Shown here one piece after another: positions 5,953-6,610 of a stretch of DNA of 6,610 bases; position 1 is the first letter of the stretch; every line of letters starts with the position of its first letter. The stretch covers positions 1 to 6,610 of the forward strand of contig DUQY01000233.1 in assembly GCA_012837565.1 (NCBI GenBank). Reading direction: 5' to 3'. The DNA comes from Bacteroidales bacterium. GTDB lineage: Bacteria; Bacteroidota; Bacteroidia; Bacteroidales; P3. Below the pieces are notes generated by a model. It ran no database searches, was not told the DNA's origin, and saw only the letters and a program-made list of their open reading frames with translations. A program made the translations under genes and the position numbers.

Positions 5953-6525
5953 TTAGTAGTTTGCAGCATGAACTTCAAAATAAGCTTTTGCATGCTTACA
6001 AGCAGGGCATTTCTCCATAGCTTTTTTGCCAAAATGAATATATCCGCAGTTTCTGCAATACCAAAATACTTCTTCTCCTTTTTCAAAAACTTGACCCTTT
6101 TCAATGTTTTCAACCAGTTTTCTATAACGTATTTCGTGTTCTTTCTCAACCTTAGCAATCTGTCTATAAGAATTTGCAATATCTTTAAACCCTTCTTCAT
6201 CTGCAATGCGAGCAAATTCAGGATAAAGGTCAGTCCATTCCTCATTCTCACCATCAGCAGAAGCTTTTAGGTTTTCAAGAGTTGTATCAATGATTCCAGC
6301 AGGATAAGTTGCAGTAATTTCAACCATACCACCTTCTAAATATTTGAAAAACACTTTAGCATGTTCTTCTTCTTGAGCAGCTGTGTCAGCGAATATAGCA
6401 GAGATTTGCTCATAACCTTCTTTCTTAGCTACTTTTGCAAAATAAGTATAACGATTCTTTGCTTGAGATTCGCCAGCAAAAGATTTTAATAGATTTTGTT
6501 CGGTTTTGGTTCCTTTAATACTCAT
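5953..6525 (-). CDS. rbr: Rubrerythrin, NADH-linked peroxidase
   Basis: Rubrerythrin reduces H2O2 to water in the cytoplasm of anaerobes and microaerophiles, taking electrons from NAD(P)H through reductase and rubredoxin partners. The 190-residue protein has the classical two-part layout. The N-terminal ferritin-like four-helix bundle (about 1-145) carries Glu19 in FAGESQAKNRY and two ExxH motifs, Glu52-His55 in AAQEEEHAK and Glu127-His130 in VEKEHEIRY. Further glutamates in the 93-96 segment (ENEEW) are probable diiron ligands. The C-terminal rubredoxin-like domain (about 151-190) has CRNCG (157-161) and CPAC (173-176), four cysteines for one Fe(SCys)4 site. The length matches the family (about 191). 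The start is the ATG at 6525-6523, with the usual SIKGTKTEQNLL beginning. It is monocistronic as far as visible, with its own promoter at the right edge and a terminator shared with the antiporter. Confidence 0.97.
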   Translation of the reverse strand: MSIKGTKTEQNLLKSFAGESQAKNRYTYFAKVAKKEGYEQISAIFADTAAQEEEHAKVFFKYLEGGMVEITATYPAGIIDTTLENLKASADGENEEWTDLYPEFARIADEEGFKDIANSYRQIAKVEKEHEIRYRKLVENIEKGQVFEKGEEVFWYCRNCGYIHFGKKAMEKCPACKHAKAYFEVHAANY

Positions 6526-6554
6526 AATTTCATTTAGTTTTAGTTTATAAATTC

Positions 6555-6571
6555 AATTTATTCAATAAATT
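6555..6571. promoter_or_regulatory. Perfect AT-rich palindrome at the predicted rbr transcription start
   Basis: AATTTATT-C-AATAAATT is a perfect inverted repeat with 8-bp arms and a 1-bp centre, just downstream of the rbr -7 box and at the predicted start of transcription. It also belongs to three 9-bp direct repeats beginning ATTCA at 6551, 6560 and 6569. The 7-1-7 geometry resembles Fur/PerR-family operators, but the bases do not match the PerR box closely. It is a candidate operator only. Confidence 0.35.
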
Positions 6572-6578
6572 CAGAGAG

Positions 6579-6610
6579 CAAATATAAACAAAATACATAA
6601 CCACACCAAA
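6579..6610 (-). promoter_or_regulatory. Predicted Bacteroidota-type promoter of rbr
   Basis: On the minus strand TTTG (6610-6607) is followed after exactly 20 bp by TATATTTG (6586-6579). Both elements match the -33/-7 consensus fully. Transcription should start near 6570-6574, giving a leader of about 45-50 nt without a Shine-Dalgarno sequence. The -33 box touches the window edge. Confidence 0.7.

Noticed and set aside
5931..6270. Two ORFs of about 100 codons overlapping rubrerythrin in other frames
   Set aside because: Rubrerythrin is unambiguous in its own frame with all metal-ligand motifs. The other frames show low-complexity Phe/Lys/Leu-rich sequence.

Overview
The window looks like a chromosomal segment of a low-G+C (about one third by eye, not computed) member of Bacteroidota, probably an anaerobe. 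Three things point there. Several genes are preceded by the Bacteroidota-type promoter TTTG/TTG-N19-21-TAnnTTTG, gene starts lack clear Shine-Dalgarno sequences, and the protein sequences resemble Bacteroidales-type homologues. Rubrerythrin at the right end fits an anaerobic or microaerophilic life. The species cannot be named from the sequence.

Layout: 1-883 (minus) is the N-terminal half of a GTP-dependent phosphoenolpyruvate carboxykinase, cut by the window edge. 884-1369 is a 486-bp divergent intergenic region and the most unusual part of the window. It holds the pckG promoter with a 7-1-7 palindrome at its predicted transcription start, an AT-rich dyad, three tandem 21-bp repeats, a promoter-like TAACTTTG, and then five copies of the perfect palindrome GATGTACATC spaced exactly 22 bp apart. 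1370-4338 (plus) is a tight three-gene operon: an RsmI-like SAM-dependent methyltransferase, the AAA+ ATPase RarA and a tRNA-dihydrouridine synthase, with gaps of 6 and 2 bp. 4386-5867 (plus) is a CvrA/NhaP2-type K+(Na+)/H+ antiporter with a C-terminal RCK_C domain. 5868-5952 holds a likely bidirectional terminator between convergent genes. 5953-6525 (minus) is rubrerythrin, whose promoter lies at the right edge.

The genes do not form one pathway. The operon combines rRNA- or tRNA-directed modification enzymes with a replication-fork maintenance factor. The antiporter deals with ion and pH homeostasis, rubrerythrin with peroxide, and PEPCK with the PEP/oxaloacetate node. No new multi-gene system is visible. 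The best candidate for something undescribed is the non-coding double tandem array at 1042-1229, which may be a protein-binding array, a structured transcript or a minisatellite.
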